A DNA stretch of 22,456 nt, taken from positions 1-22,456 of the forward strand of contig DFYJ01000084.1 in assembly GCA_002383325.1 (NCBI GenBank), read 5' to 3'. The translations under genes were made by a program, and so were the position numbers. Of this stretch, positions 13,576 to 21,198 are shown one piece after another (position 1 is the first letter of the stretch; every line of letters starts with the position of its first letter). The notes under the pieces are model-generated. The model had not been told where the DNA came from and searched no databases. It was given only the letters and a program-made list of their open reading frames with translations. The DNA is from Candidatus Aminicenantes bacterium UBA4085. GTDB lineage: Bacteria; Acidobacteriota; Aminicenantia; Aminicenantales; UBA4085.

Positions 13576-14937
13576 ATGCCATTCAGCAGCTTGCGGCTCC
13601 ATCCGAACCTCCTCAAAGCCCTCAAAGAGCTCGGCTTCGCCCGCCCGACTCCCATTCAGGCCGACGCCATCCCGCCGGCGCTGGCCGGGCGCGACGTGCT
13701 GGCCAGCGCCGTCACGGGCAGCGGGAAGACCGCGGCGTTTCTCCTGCCGATCTTGAATAAGCTTATCGACCAACCACGCGGAACGACGCGCGCTCTGGTG
13801 ATCACGCCGACGCGCGAGCTGGCCGCGCAGATTCTGGAAGATCTCAACGAATTGGCGGTCCATACGCCCCTCAGCGCCGCCGCGGTCTACGGCGGCGTCT
13901 CGATTGGGCCGCAGGAGCATGCCTTCCGCCGCGGGGTGGATGTCATCATCGGGACTCCCGGCCGGCTCCTGGACCACTTTCGGTCGCCCTACGCGAAGCT
14001 TGGCGGGCTCGAACATCTGGTGCTGGACGAGGCCGACCGCATGCTGGACATGGGCTTTCTCCCGGATATCCGCCGCATTCTGCGCCATATCCCGGCCCGC
14101 CGGCAGACGCTCTTCTTCAGCGCCACCATGCCCGGGCCGATCGCCATCCTGGCCCGCGAGATGCTGCGCGATCCGGCCACCGTGAACATCAGCCGCGTGG
14201 CGGCGCCGCCCGTCGGCATCACCCAGGCGGTGTACCCGGTGGCCCAGGAGCTCAAGTCGGCTCTGCTGCTCGCGCTCCTCGAGCGCGGCGATATGCGCGA
14301 CGCCCTGGTTTTCACCCGCACCAAGCACCGGGCCAACCGGCTGGCGGAGCATCTGGTCCGGCACGGCATCAATGCCGAGCGTATTCACGGCAACCGCTCG
14401 CAGGGGCAGCGCACCGAGGCCTTGGCCGGTTTCAAGGCGGGGAAATACCGCGTCCTGGTTGCCACCGACATCGCCGCCCGCGGAATCGACGTCGTGGAGC
14501 TGGGACACGTCGTAAACTTCGACGTGCCACTGGTGCCCGACGATTACATTCATCGGGTCGGCCGCACCGCGCGGGCGGAAGCCACCGGAGATGCGTTTAC
14601 CTTCGTCTCGCCGCAAGAACAAGGGGACCTGGCTCAGATCGAGAAGGCGATCGGCAAGCGGCTGCCGCGCATCACGGTTCCCGACTTCGACTACAGCGCC
14701 CGGCCGGAGGCCCGCCTCGAAGTGCCGCTGGCCGAGCGCATCGCGGCCATCCGAAGCCGCAAGGCCGAGGAACGGGCCCGGGCCAAAATCAAGGCCGAAC
14801 GCCAGGCCGGGCACGCGACGACAGGGCCGGCGCGTCATGCGCCCAAGCCCGAGCCCAAGCGCGCAGCCGCAGCGCCCACCGGCCATGGTTTACGCCGAGA
14901 CGGACGCCGAGCGGGGGGACGCACGCGCTACCGATGA
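13576..14937 (+). CDS. rhlE: DEAD-box ATP-dependent RNA helicase, RhlE type
   Basis: Unwinds RNA duplexes using ATP, with likely roles in RNA decay or ribosome assembly. All core motifs are present in the 453-residue product: the Q motif (F21 to Q28, FARPTPIQ), Walker A AVTGSGKT (45-52), PTRELAAQ (78-85), TPGRL (127-131), DEAD (151-154), SAT (182-184), VATDIAARGID (295-305) and HRVGRTAR (326-333). The start FSSLRLHPNLLKALKELGF is typical of RhlE. The last 75 residues are a basic, Pro/Arg/Ala-rich disordered tail, likely RNA binding. I chose the ATG at 13576 because TGGAG lies about 9 nt upstream; the upstream ATG at 13561 overlaps that ribosome-binding site. It converges with the superoxide dismutase gene. 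Confidence 0.95.
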   Translation: MPFSSLRLHPNLLKALKELGFARPTPIQADAIPPALAGRDVLASAVTGSGKTAAFLLPILNKLIDQPRGTTRALVITPTRELAAQILEDLNELAVHTPLSAAAVYGGVSIGPQEHAFRRGVDVIIGTPGRLLDHFRSPYAKLGGLEHLVLDEADRMLDMGFLPDIRRILRHIPARRQTLFFSATMPGPIAILAREMLRDPATVNISRVAAPPVGITQAVYPVAQELKSALLLALLERGDMRDALVFTRTKHRANRLAEHLVRHGINAERIHGNRSQGQRTEALAGFKAGKYRVLVATDIAARGIDVVELGHVVNFDVPLVPDDYIHRVGRTARAEATGDAFTFVSPQEQGDLAQIEKAIGKRLPRITVPDFDYSARPEARLEVPLAERIAAIRSRKAEERARAKIKAERQAGHATTGPARHAPKPEPKRAAAAPTGHGLRRDGRRAGGRTRYR

Positions 14938-14965
14938 TGGGCCGCTCGGAGTCTTTGATGATTTC

Positions 14966-14979
14966 GAGCGCCGGCGCTC
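14966..14979. repeat. 14-bp perfect palindrome between convergent genes
   Basis: GAGCGCCGGCGCTC lies between the rhlE stop and the superoxide dismutase stop, touching the latter. It could act as a weak bidirectional transcription end, but no T tract follows on either strand. Confidence 0.35.
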
Positions 14980-15695
14980 TAGAAGCTGAGGTTCTGCAGG
15001 GCGAACTCCCAGTTGATCAGCTTGTCGAGGACGGCGCCGACGTAATCGGCCCGCCGGTTCTGGAAGTCCAGGTAGTAGGCGTGCTCCCAGACGTCGATCG
15101 TCAAGAGAGGCTTCAAGCCCTTGGTCAAGGGGACTTCGGCGTTCCCCGTCTTGACGGCCTTCAGCGTCTTCCCGTCCAAAACGAGCCAGGCCCAGCCGCG
15201 GCCGAACTGCGACGTTGCCGCCGCCGCCAACTCCTTCTTGCAGGCCTCGACGCTCACGAAGTCGGCTTCGATCTTTTGGGCCAGGGCGGCCGGAGGATTC
15301 CCCCCGCCCTTGGGCGACAGGCTCCGCCAATAGAACGCGTGGTTCCAGACCTGGGCGGCGTTGTTGAAGACGGCGGCCTTGTCCGGCCGCGCGGCGGCAT
15401 CTTGGATGATCTTTTCCAGGGGCAGGCCGGCGAACTCGGTTCCCGGTATCAGCTTGTTGAGGTTGTCCACATAGCCCTTGTGATGCTTTCCGTAGTGGAA
15501 GCCGAGCGTCCGGGCCGAGATGATGGGCTCCAGCGCCTGCTCCGGGTAAGGCAGCGGCTCCAGCCCCAAAGGCGGCGCCGTCTGCGCCCGGGAGCTTCCG
15601 CCCAAGGCGATGCCGGCGGCCGCGGCCGCCGATCCGGCGATGAATCTGCGGCGGCTCATCTTCATGTTTCCGTAACGATGGCTCTTATCGCTCAT
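14979..15695 (-). CDS. Tat-exported superoxide dismutase, Fe type
   Basis: Converts superoxide to oxygen and hydrogen peroxide outside the cytoplasm. Residues 14-38 form a twin-arginine signal (SRRRF followed by an Ala-rich stretch, ending near SRAQTA). The mature domain has the four metal ligands His67 (FHYGKHH), His119 (WNHAFYW), Asp201 and His205 ([11 protein letters not shown]). Gln115 in NNAAQVWNH and the aromatic pattern match Fe-type enzymes rather than Mn-type NNAGGH; metal choice still needs testing. AGGAGG lies 5 nt before the ATG at 15695. It follows the response regulator gene by 49 bp on the same strand and may share its transcript. Most bacterial Fe-SODs are cytoplasmic, so a Tat signal is notable. 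Confidence 0.93.
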   Translation of the reverse strand: MSDKSHRYGNMKMSRRRFIAGSAAAAAGIALGGSSRAQTAPPLGLEPLPYPEQALEPIISARTLGFHYGKHHKGYVDNLNKLIPGTEFAGLPLEKIIQDAAARPDKAAVFNNAAQVWNHAFYWRSLSPKGGGNPPAALAQKIEADFVSVEACKKELAAAATSQFGRGWAWLVLDGKTLKAVKTGNAEVPLTKGLKPLLTIDVWEHAYYLDFQNRRADYVGAVLDKLINWEFALQNLSF

Positions 15696-15744
15696 GAGAT
15701 CCTCCTTGCGTTCAACAGATGCGGTCCGGTCGCTTTCCCCATGA

Positions 15745-16458
15745 TTATCGGAATCTGTATCCTATGTGGCGGACGGTCCGGATGAAGGTCGGCGAGCGGG
15801 GATCGGCTTCGATCTTCTGCCGGAGGCTGAGGACGAAATTGTCCACGGTCCGGGCCGTGCCCTCAAACTCGTATCCCCAGATCCGGTCGAGGATTTCGCT
15901 CCTGCGGAACGCCTTGCCGGGCGAACCGGCCAGCAAGGCCAGCAGATCGAACTCCTTGGCCGACAGATCCACCTCCCGGCCCCGCAGCGCCGCCCGTCGC
16001 CCGTCGACATCGATCGTCAGGTCGCCGAAAACAAACCGGGCCTTCTTGCTCTTCTCCACCCGCCTTCGCCGCAGCATGGCTTCCACGCGGGCCAGGAGCT
16101 CGGAGAGGGCGAAAGGCTTGGCCAGGTAATCGTCGGCCCCCAAGTCCAGGCCCTCGATCTTGTTATCGGTCGTGCCTCGCGCGGAGAGGATCAGGACGGG
16201 GACATCGCGCCCTTTGTCCCGCAACGCGGAGACGATCTCCAATCCGCTGAACCCGGGCAGCATGATGTCCAGGACGATCAGGTCCGGGCCCGCGTCGAAA
16301 GCCAGCTTGATCCCTTCGTCGCCGTCCTCGGCCGTCAGGACGCGGTATCCGCGCAGCTCGAAATTCATGGCCAGCCCGCGCCGCAGGGACCGGTCGTCCT
16401 CGATCACCAGGATGGTCTCGCGCCCCGCTTTCGCGGGCTGTTTTTCGACGGTGCTCAT
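15745..16458 (-). CDS. OmpR/PhoB-family response regulator
   Basis: A 237-residue DNA-binding regulator. The receiver domain (about 15-130) has the acidic pair Asp21-Asp22, the phospho-accepting Asp64 ([10 protein letters not shown]), Ser92 in LILSARG and Lys114 in YLAKPF. The C-terminal winged helix (about 140-237) ends in the typical [15 protein letters not shown] and [11 protein letters not shown]. The start codon overlaps the histidine kinase stop as ATGA (16455-16458), so the pair is translationally coupled. Targets are unknown. The adjacent downstream gene is the superoxide dismutase, a plausible member of the regulon or operon. Confidence 0.95.
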   Translation of the reverse strand: MSTVEKQPAKAGRETILVIEDDRSLRRGLAMNFELRGYRVLTAEDGDEGIKLAFDAGPDLIVLDIMLPGFSGLEIVSALRDKGRDVPVLILSARGTTDNKIEGLDLGADDYLAKPFALSELLARVEAMLRRRRVEKSKKARFVFGDLTIDVDGRRAALRGREVDLSAKEFDLLALLAGSPGKAFRRSEILDRIWGYEFEGTARTVDNFVLSLRQKIEADPRSPTFIRTVRHIGYRFR

Positions 16459-17417
16459 GCCGAAGGGCCTTTCGGCCGGACCACGGGCAGGCGGATGGTG
16501 AAAAGGCTTCCCCGGCCCGGCTCGGACTCCACGAGGATCTTACCGCCGTGCAGCTTCACCAGGTGGCGGACGATCGCCAAGCCCAGGCCTGCTCCCGGCG
16601 CCTTGGCTCGCAGCCCGGTCTCCACGCGGTAATACGGATCGAAGATCTTCTTCAAGGCAGCCGGCGGGATGCCGACGCCGTTGTCCCGAACGGCGATCGC
16701 GACGCTTCCGTCCTCGTCGGCGGCGGATAGACCGATCCGCTTGCCCGGTCCGGTGTACTTGTAAGCGTTGACGAGCAGATTCAGGACGATCTCCCCGATG
16801 GCCCGCGGATCGTGCCGAACGGAGGCGGTCGTCCCGATCTCGACCGACAGGCCGGTTTCGCCCGAGGGCGTCATCCTGGTGAATCGGGCGACGGCCTCCT
16901 CCAGCGCCGGTCGGATGGAGCCGGTCTTCATCTCCAGGATGTCGCGGTCGCGAGCGGCCCTGCGCCAGGTCAGGACGCGGTCGATCATCGCGTCCAGCCA
17001 CTCCGCCTGCTGGAGGATGGCCTGCAAGCTCTCCTCGGTCCGAACGGGATCGTCCTTCAGCATGCCGCTGAGGAGGGATTCGGCGTACATCCGGACGGCC
17101 GCCAAGGGGGTGCGAAGCTCGTGGGAGACGTTGGCCAGGAGATCGGCCTGCAGGCGGGCGATGCGGGCCCGGCGCCCGATCAGGACCACGGCCAGGATGG
17201 CCCCCCCGCTGGCGGCCGAGGTGAAGCAGACGACCAGGATGCCGAACAGGAGGCTGATCGAGGTCTTGCCGAAGATGAGCAGCAGGATGCCGGCCGTCGT
17301 CGAGAGGAAGACCGGGCCGATGACGCCGATGGTCAGGGCCAGCAGCGGCCCGGTCATCGTCGTCTGCCGGTTGATGCGCTTGAGCTTGGCGGATACGGGA
17401 GAGGCCATGGAATCCAT
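16455..17417 (-). CDS. Membrane histidine kinase without an external sensor domain
   Basis: A 320-residue sensor kinase. Two membrane helices (about 23-49 and 54-80) are joined by only a few residues, so there is no periplasmic sensing domain. Signal must come from the membrane, the cytoplasm or a partner. The phospho-accepting His99 is in NVSHELRTPL. The ATPase has the N box Asn217 (LLVNAYKYT), G1 box DNGVGIP (245-251) and G2 box GAGLGLAIV (275-283). The C-terminus ends just after the ATPase domain, with no receiver or HAMP visible. It is coupled to the response regulator by an ATGA overlap and lies 62 bp after the radical SAM gene. Confidence 0.93.
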   Translation of the reverse strand: MDSMASPVSAKLKRINRQTTMTGPLLALTIGVIGPVFLSTTAGILLLIFGKTSISLLFGILVVCFTSAASGGAILAVVLIGRRARIARLQADLLANVSHELRTPLAAVRMYAESLLSGMLKDDPVRTEESLQAILQQAEWLDAMIDRVLTWRRAARDRDILEMKTGSIRPALEEAVARFTRMTPSGETGLSVEIGTTASVRHDPRAIGEIVLNLLVNAYKYTGPGKRIGLSAADEDGSVAIAVRDNGVGIPPAALKKIFDPYYRVETGLRAKAPGAGLGLAIVRHLVKLHGGKILVESEPGRGSLFTIRLPVVRPKGPSA

Positions 17418-17479
17418 CCGCGGCCGGAAAGGCGCCGCTCCTTCCTTGTACAGCGATTAGGCCTCGGACGCAAGAAGGG

Positions 17480-19213
17480 CTACAAGCTTGTCGAGACCCT
17501 GGCCGCGACGGCCGTCCGGGGCGCTTCGGCTTCGTCCCCGGCGGGGCGGAGGGAGACGATGTTCGCCATCCGGCCAGACTTGGCTCGGGACGCGGCGGCG
17601 TAGCGGGTAACCTTGGTCCGGGGCTGGATGCCGTCGCCGAAGGCGCGCAGACGGAGCTTCCAAGCCGCGGCCAGGAGGAGGGAGGCTGCCCGGCCCAGCC
17701 GAACGAAGAGCTGACGGGGACCGAAGGCGACATCGATCTTCCGCGCCAGGTCCCTGGCTCTCTGCCGTTCGAGCTCGTTGACCGCATGCTTCTCGACCGC
17801 CGCCAGGATGGGGGCATAGCTGAGGGTCCTTTTCCGCAGGCTCTCCGCGCGCTCGGCCAGCCAGGGATCCGAATCGCCCGTTTCGCTCTTGGCGGCCAGG
17901 GTCACGGCGCCGCGGTAAGCGGTCTCGGTCATGCGGTAGATGGTGGTGGAATTCGCTTCGTAATCCTGCCGGAAAGCGGTCTTGATCCAATGCTCCGCCG
18001 CGTCGCCGGGGAATTGGGGATGGTTGAAGTTGAGCGTCTTCTGCCCGTGCCAATCCTCGAAGGGAAGGTCCATCTTCAGGAGGCCGCGCTTTTGCTGGTC
18101 CCGATAGAGCTCGGTGACGGGCAGGGGGATGAGCAGCATGAACTGGACGCAATCCGATTCCAAGCCGACCAAGTGATCGATGTCGATCTGGATGTTGTCG
18201 GGCGTGTGATGCTCCATGCACAGGATGCCCGAGGCCAGGACTGAGATCCCGTGATCGCGCAGGTCGCGGATGAGGGCCTTGGGGTCCAGGCCGCGGTTCT
18301 TCTCGAAGTTCTCCGCCTGGCTCTTGCACTCGACGCCCATCCACAGGAATTTCACGCCCAGCCGGGCCAGGTTCTCGACGCCGAAGGCCTGAATGGCTTC
18401 CGCCGAGGAGAAAATGGAAAATTCGAAAAAGCGCTTGTGGGCTTCCATCTCGTGCAGAAAATCCATGGCCCGGGTACGGTCCTTGAGGAAGTTCTCGTCC
18501 ATGACGAAGAAGTCCTCCGACCCCCGCTCGTCCGCGATGCGGCAGGCCGTCTCGAACAGCTCCTGGCCGGTGGCCAGGTAGGGGGTATAAGTGCGGCCGA
18601 AGAAGTGGGAGGTGCTGCAGAACTTGCAGCCGTTGACGCAGCCCAGGCCGGGGACAAGGAGGCTGGCCGCTTTCCCGAGCAGGGGAACGCCGAAGATCTT
18701 CATCGATTGAGCGCTCCGCAGGGCCGGATGAAAGACGGGCGCCTCGGGATCCTGGCCCAGGTAGGTGCGCAGCCAGCGGATGCCCTCGCCCTTGGCGACG
18801 GCGTCGCAGTCGATGAGCTTTTCGACGTCCTCGATGGCCGCGCCGTGTCCGCCCAGGACGATCTTGGCCTGGGGGGCATGAAGGCGGACGAGGCGGGCCA
18901 TTTCCTTGGCCTTGATGAAATTCGGGGTGATGAAGGAGATGCCAACGATGTCATAGCCCTTCTTGATCTCGCGGATGAACCGCTGCCGGGAGGGGAAGTC
19001 CAGGACCGTGACGTCCGCGTCCACGTTGGCGGCCAGGAAATAGAGCCCGAAGGACCAATGGAGGAACCGGAAGGACCCGAGGCCCTGGGCCTTGGTGACC
19101 TGATTATGGAAGAGCTCCATGATGTTCTCTTTGCGGCCGTACGCGTCGTCGACTCCGTAGGGGCCGAAGACGGCGGACAGCAGGATCTTCTGGGGGGAGG
19201 TGGTGGTCTTCAT
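17480..19213 (-). CDS. Radical SAM protein with a cobalamin-binding-type N-terminal domain
   Basis: A 577-residue enzyme. Residues 10-150 resemble the Rossmann-like cobalamin-binding domain of class B radical SAM proteins (VTVLDFPS, YDIVGISFITPNF, AKIVLGGHGA). The DxHxxG histidine motif is absent, as in many of that class. The cluster motif is Cys192, Cys196 and Cys199 (GCVNGCKFC), followed by an MDENFLKD strand and LWMGVE. About 130 C-terminal residues are unassigned and basic. Substrate unknown; methyl transfer or ring chemistry on lipids or cofactors are family options. I chose the ATG at 19213, with GGAG about 10 nt upstream, over an ATG 39 bp earlier. It precedes the histidine kinase gene by 62 bp, suggesting one transcript. 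Confidence 0.85.
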   Translation of the reverse strand: MKTTTSPQKILLSAVFGPYGVDDAYGRKENIMELFHNQVTKAQGLGSFRFLHWSFGLYFLAANVDADVTVLDFPSRQRFIREIKKGYDIVGISFITPNFIKAKEMARLVRLHAPQAKIVLGGHGAAIEDVEKLIDCDAVAKGEGIRWLRTYLGQDPEAPVFHPALRSAQSMKIFGVPLLGKAASLLVPGLGCVNGCKFCSTSHFFGRTYTPYLATGQELFETACRIADERGSEDFFVMDENFLKDRTRAMDFLHEMEAHKRFFEFSIFSSAEAIQAFGVENLARLGVKFLWMGVECKSQAENFEKNRGLDPKALIRDLRDHGISVLASGILCMEHHTPDNIQIDIDHLVGLESDCVQFMLLIPLPVTELYRDQQKRGLLKMDLPFEDWHGQKTLNFNHPQFPGDAAEHWIKTAFRQDYEANSTTIYRMTETAYRGAVTLAAKSETGDSDPWLAERAESLRKRTLSYAPILAAVEKHAVNELERQRARDLARKIDVAFGPRQLFVRLGRAASLLLAAAWKLRLRAFGDGIQPRTKVTRYAAASRAKSGRMANIVSLRPAGDEAEAPRTAVAARVSTSL

Positions 19214-19324
19214 CGTCTTGTCGCTCCATGCTCGTGAGTGGCGTTCTTCCAAGGGACCGCATCCTTTTCGGATCCCATGGTAGACGCCCCCATGTCATGG
19301 TTCGGTCATGGAGCGAAGGGAATT

Positions 19325-20398
19325 TTATTCCGCGAGTCGGGTCATCTCATCCCGGATGACCCGGCCGATGAGCAGGTGACCCCGGACATTGGGGTGCATG
19401 GAGTCGAAGAAATACTCGTCCCGGGGTCTGCCCTCGAGAAGACGGGGGAGGTCGATCAGGGGGACGCCATGGGCCGCGGCGAACTCCCGGAGCAGGGGCT
19501 CGTGCTCCGAGAACCGGGGATACCAGGGTACGATGATGACCAGGCGGATGCCGCGATCGCGGCATGCCTCATGAATCAGGGTCAGGAGCTTGCGGCGATC
19601 GTCCTCCGGAACGCGAACTTTGTCGCTCTCCTTCAGAACGGTGCGCTTCTGATTTTTCCGATTCGCGAGGCTCAGGATTCTGCGGACGAGATTGCTCCGG
19701 CGGCCCAGCCCCATGGCCAGCTTCCAGGACCAGCCCTGCCGCCGGTCCCACAGCTCCCAATCATTAGGCGGATTCTCGTGGGAGCCGATCAGAGCGTCGC
19801 GGTCGCTGAGATAGCCGACGGGTAGGAAGTCGTTGCGCCCGAAGGAGAGCCAGACCATGTCCGGCTCGAGGTCCAGGCCGCTGCGGCGCAAGTAGATCCA
19901 GCCTTGGAAGAGGGTGTAGCCGGGAATTCCGGCGTTGATGATGCGCAGGGGCTTGCCGTCGATCGTCCCGATTTTCCGCTGGGCCACGGCCGAATAGGTC
20001 TCCCGGGCTTCGATCCGGTAGCCGAAGGTCGTCGACTCGCCCAGAGAGAGGATCCGGTACTCGCGTCCCTTCCGGCGGGGGATCTCCGGCCCGCGCAGCC
20101 CCAGCCGGTTGGTCTTCAGCTGATGCCGATCGAGTTGCGGCTTCAGCTTCCAGAAAAGCTCCGAATCGAACTCGCGCGTGTCCCTCCACTCCGGGACGTC
20201 GCCCGTGACCAGAGGATCCCCGCCCAGGGCATACGGATGGATCAGGCGTGAGCCGCCTTCGAGGATCAGGAGGGGCAGGATGACGGCCGCGGAGACGATG
20301 AGGAACCGGGAGAGAAACGGGCGCTGCCGGGCCCAGGCCTCCAGGCGCGGAGGTTCAGCGTCCGGACCGGGCTTGGGGGACGGTTCCGCGGTCGACAT
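19325..20398 (-). CDS. Membrane-anchored SGNH/GDSL-family hydrolase
   Basis: A 357-residue protein with an N-terminal cytoplasmic stretch, one membrane helix (about 31-48) and an extracytoplasmic SGNH domain. The nucleophile block is GESTTFG (Ser122, with Glu in place of the usual Asp of GDS), the Asn block is FGRND (Asn189), and the catalytic pair is DSMHPN (Asp332, His335). NAGIPGYT (155-162) supplies the Gly block. Such enzymes are esterases or deacetylases acting on envelope glycans or lipids. The ATG at 20398 follows GGAGCG and lies about 22 nt from the predicted transcription start at the promoter 20427-20455. It is 111 bp upstream of the radical SAM gene and may be read with it. Confidence 0.88.
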   Translation of the reverse strand: MSTAEPSPKPGPDAEPPRLEAWARQRPFLSRFLIVSAAVILPLLILEGGSRLIHPYALGGDPLVTGDVPEWRDTREFDSELFWKLKPQLDRHQLKTNRLGLRGPEIPRRKGREYRILSLGESTTFGYRIEARETYSAVAQRKIGTIDGKPLRIINAGIPGYTLFQGWIYLRRSGLDLEPDMVWLSFGRNDFLPVGYLSDRDALIGSHENPPNDWELWDRRQGWSWKLAMGLGRRSNLVRRILSLANRKNQKRTVLKESDKVRVPEDDRRKLLTLIHEACRDRGIRLVIIVPWYPRFSEHEPLLREFAAAHGVPLIDLPRLLEGRPRDEYFFDSMHPNVRGHLLIGRVIRDEMTRLAE

Positions 20399-20426
20399 GA
20401 TGCCAGGGCGCTCCGATAAGCGGCCC

Positions 20427-20455
20427 ATTCTAGCCCGGGCCGTCCGGATTGTAAA
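20427..20455 (-). promoter_or_regulatory. Promoter for the SGNH hydrolase gene
   Basis: The minus strand has TTTACA (20455-20450), a 17-nt spacer and TAGAAT (20432-20427), close to sigma-70 consensus. The start point would be near 20420, giving a leader of about 22 nt. Confidence 0.6.
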
Positions 20456-20486
20456 GAAATCGGCCGAGGGAATGCCGCGGGAAGCG

Positions 20487-21029
20487 TTATTCCCCGACCA
20501 GCGCTTTCAGCTCCGGCCAACGCTCGTCGGCGGTCTTGACCAGCGTGGAGATGACGGCTTTGAAGGCCTCGAAGCCGATGCCGTTCTCGGTCGAGAAGCA
20601 GTACGAGAAGCGGACCTCCCCGTCGGACTTGTCCCACTCGAACTTGCCGATGTTCAGCCGCCAGTTCTCCTGCATGAGTTGGGCCAGGATCTCCGGCAGT
20701 CGGGGATGGTCCGGCTTGACCACGAGGTAGCGGTTGAGGAAGGCGTAGACGATCGAGTTCTTACCGTCGGTCATGATCAGCAGATTATGGGTGGCGTTGG
20801 TCAAGTTGAAAGGGACCTTGAGAACGGGCTTCTCGTCCAGCGTGCCCATCGTCGAGACCAGGTCCATGCGATCCAGATAGCCGCGCATAACCGCGATGGC
20901 CTTCTCGTTGTTCGTCCAGATATCGTCTTGGGCGGTGTTCAGGTCCGGGAGCTGGGATTCCCGTGAGAAAAGGGCGGGCGATGCGGCGATCAGGCCGCCA
21001 GCGAGCAAAGCGAGCGCTAGACGTCTCAT
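20487..21029 (-). CDS. Exported YbjN-like domain protein
   Basis: A 180-residue protein with a signal peptide (MRRLALALLAGGLIAASPALFS). The rest resembles the YbjN/type III-chaperone-like fold: a two-helix start, a strand VPFNLTNATHNLLIMTDG, then LPEILAQLMQENWRLNIGKFEWDKSDGEVRFSYCFSTENG and a C-terminal helix that ends in the WPEL motif common in YbjN proteins. Family members are thought to bind proteins; no activity is known. GGGAGG lies 7 nt before the ATG at 21029. A good promoter (21101-21130) drives it, 88 bp separate it from the SGNH hydrolase gene, and that gene has its own promoter. Confidence 0.72.
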   Translation of the reverse strand: MRRLALALLAGGLIAASPALFSRESQLPDLNTAQDDIWTNNEKAIAVMRGYLDRMDLVSTMGTLDEKPVLKVPFNLTNATHNLLIMTDGKNSIVYAFLNRYLVVKPDHPRLPEILAQLMQENWRLNIGKFEWDKSDGEVRFSYCFSTENGIGFEAFKAVISTLVKTADERWPELKALVGE

Positions 21030-21100
21030 CCATGACCTCCCTGGGCGCGGACTCCTTTGACCTTGGGGCGTTCGGGGCGCAGGCCCCTCTTGCCGCCCGA

Positions 21101-21130
21101 AGCATAGCGCTTGGATTCCGCCTGTGTCAA
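21101..21130 (-). promoter_or_regulatory. Promoter for the YbjN-like gene
   Basis: The minus strand has TTGACA (21130-21125), an 18-nt spacer and TATGCT (21106-21101). It lies in the 169-bp gap between the metalloprotease stop and the YbjN-like start. The leader would be about 65 nt. Confidence 0.65.
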
Positions 21131-21198
21131 CGGATCCCGATCAGTTCGGAGGCTTGGCCGCCCGGGCTTTCACCAAGAGGCTGCGTCTATTAGATTCC

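Noticed and set aside
13567..14886. 439-codon minus-strand open frame opposite rhlE
   Set aside because: It is antisense to an intact DEAD-box helicase and shows only Arg/Gly/Asp-rich shadow composition.
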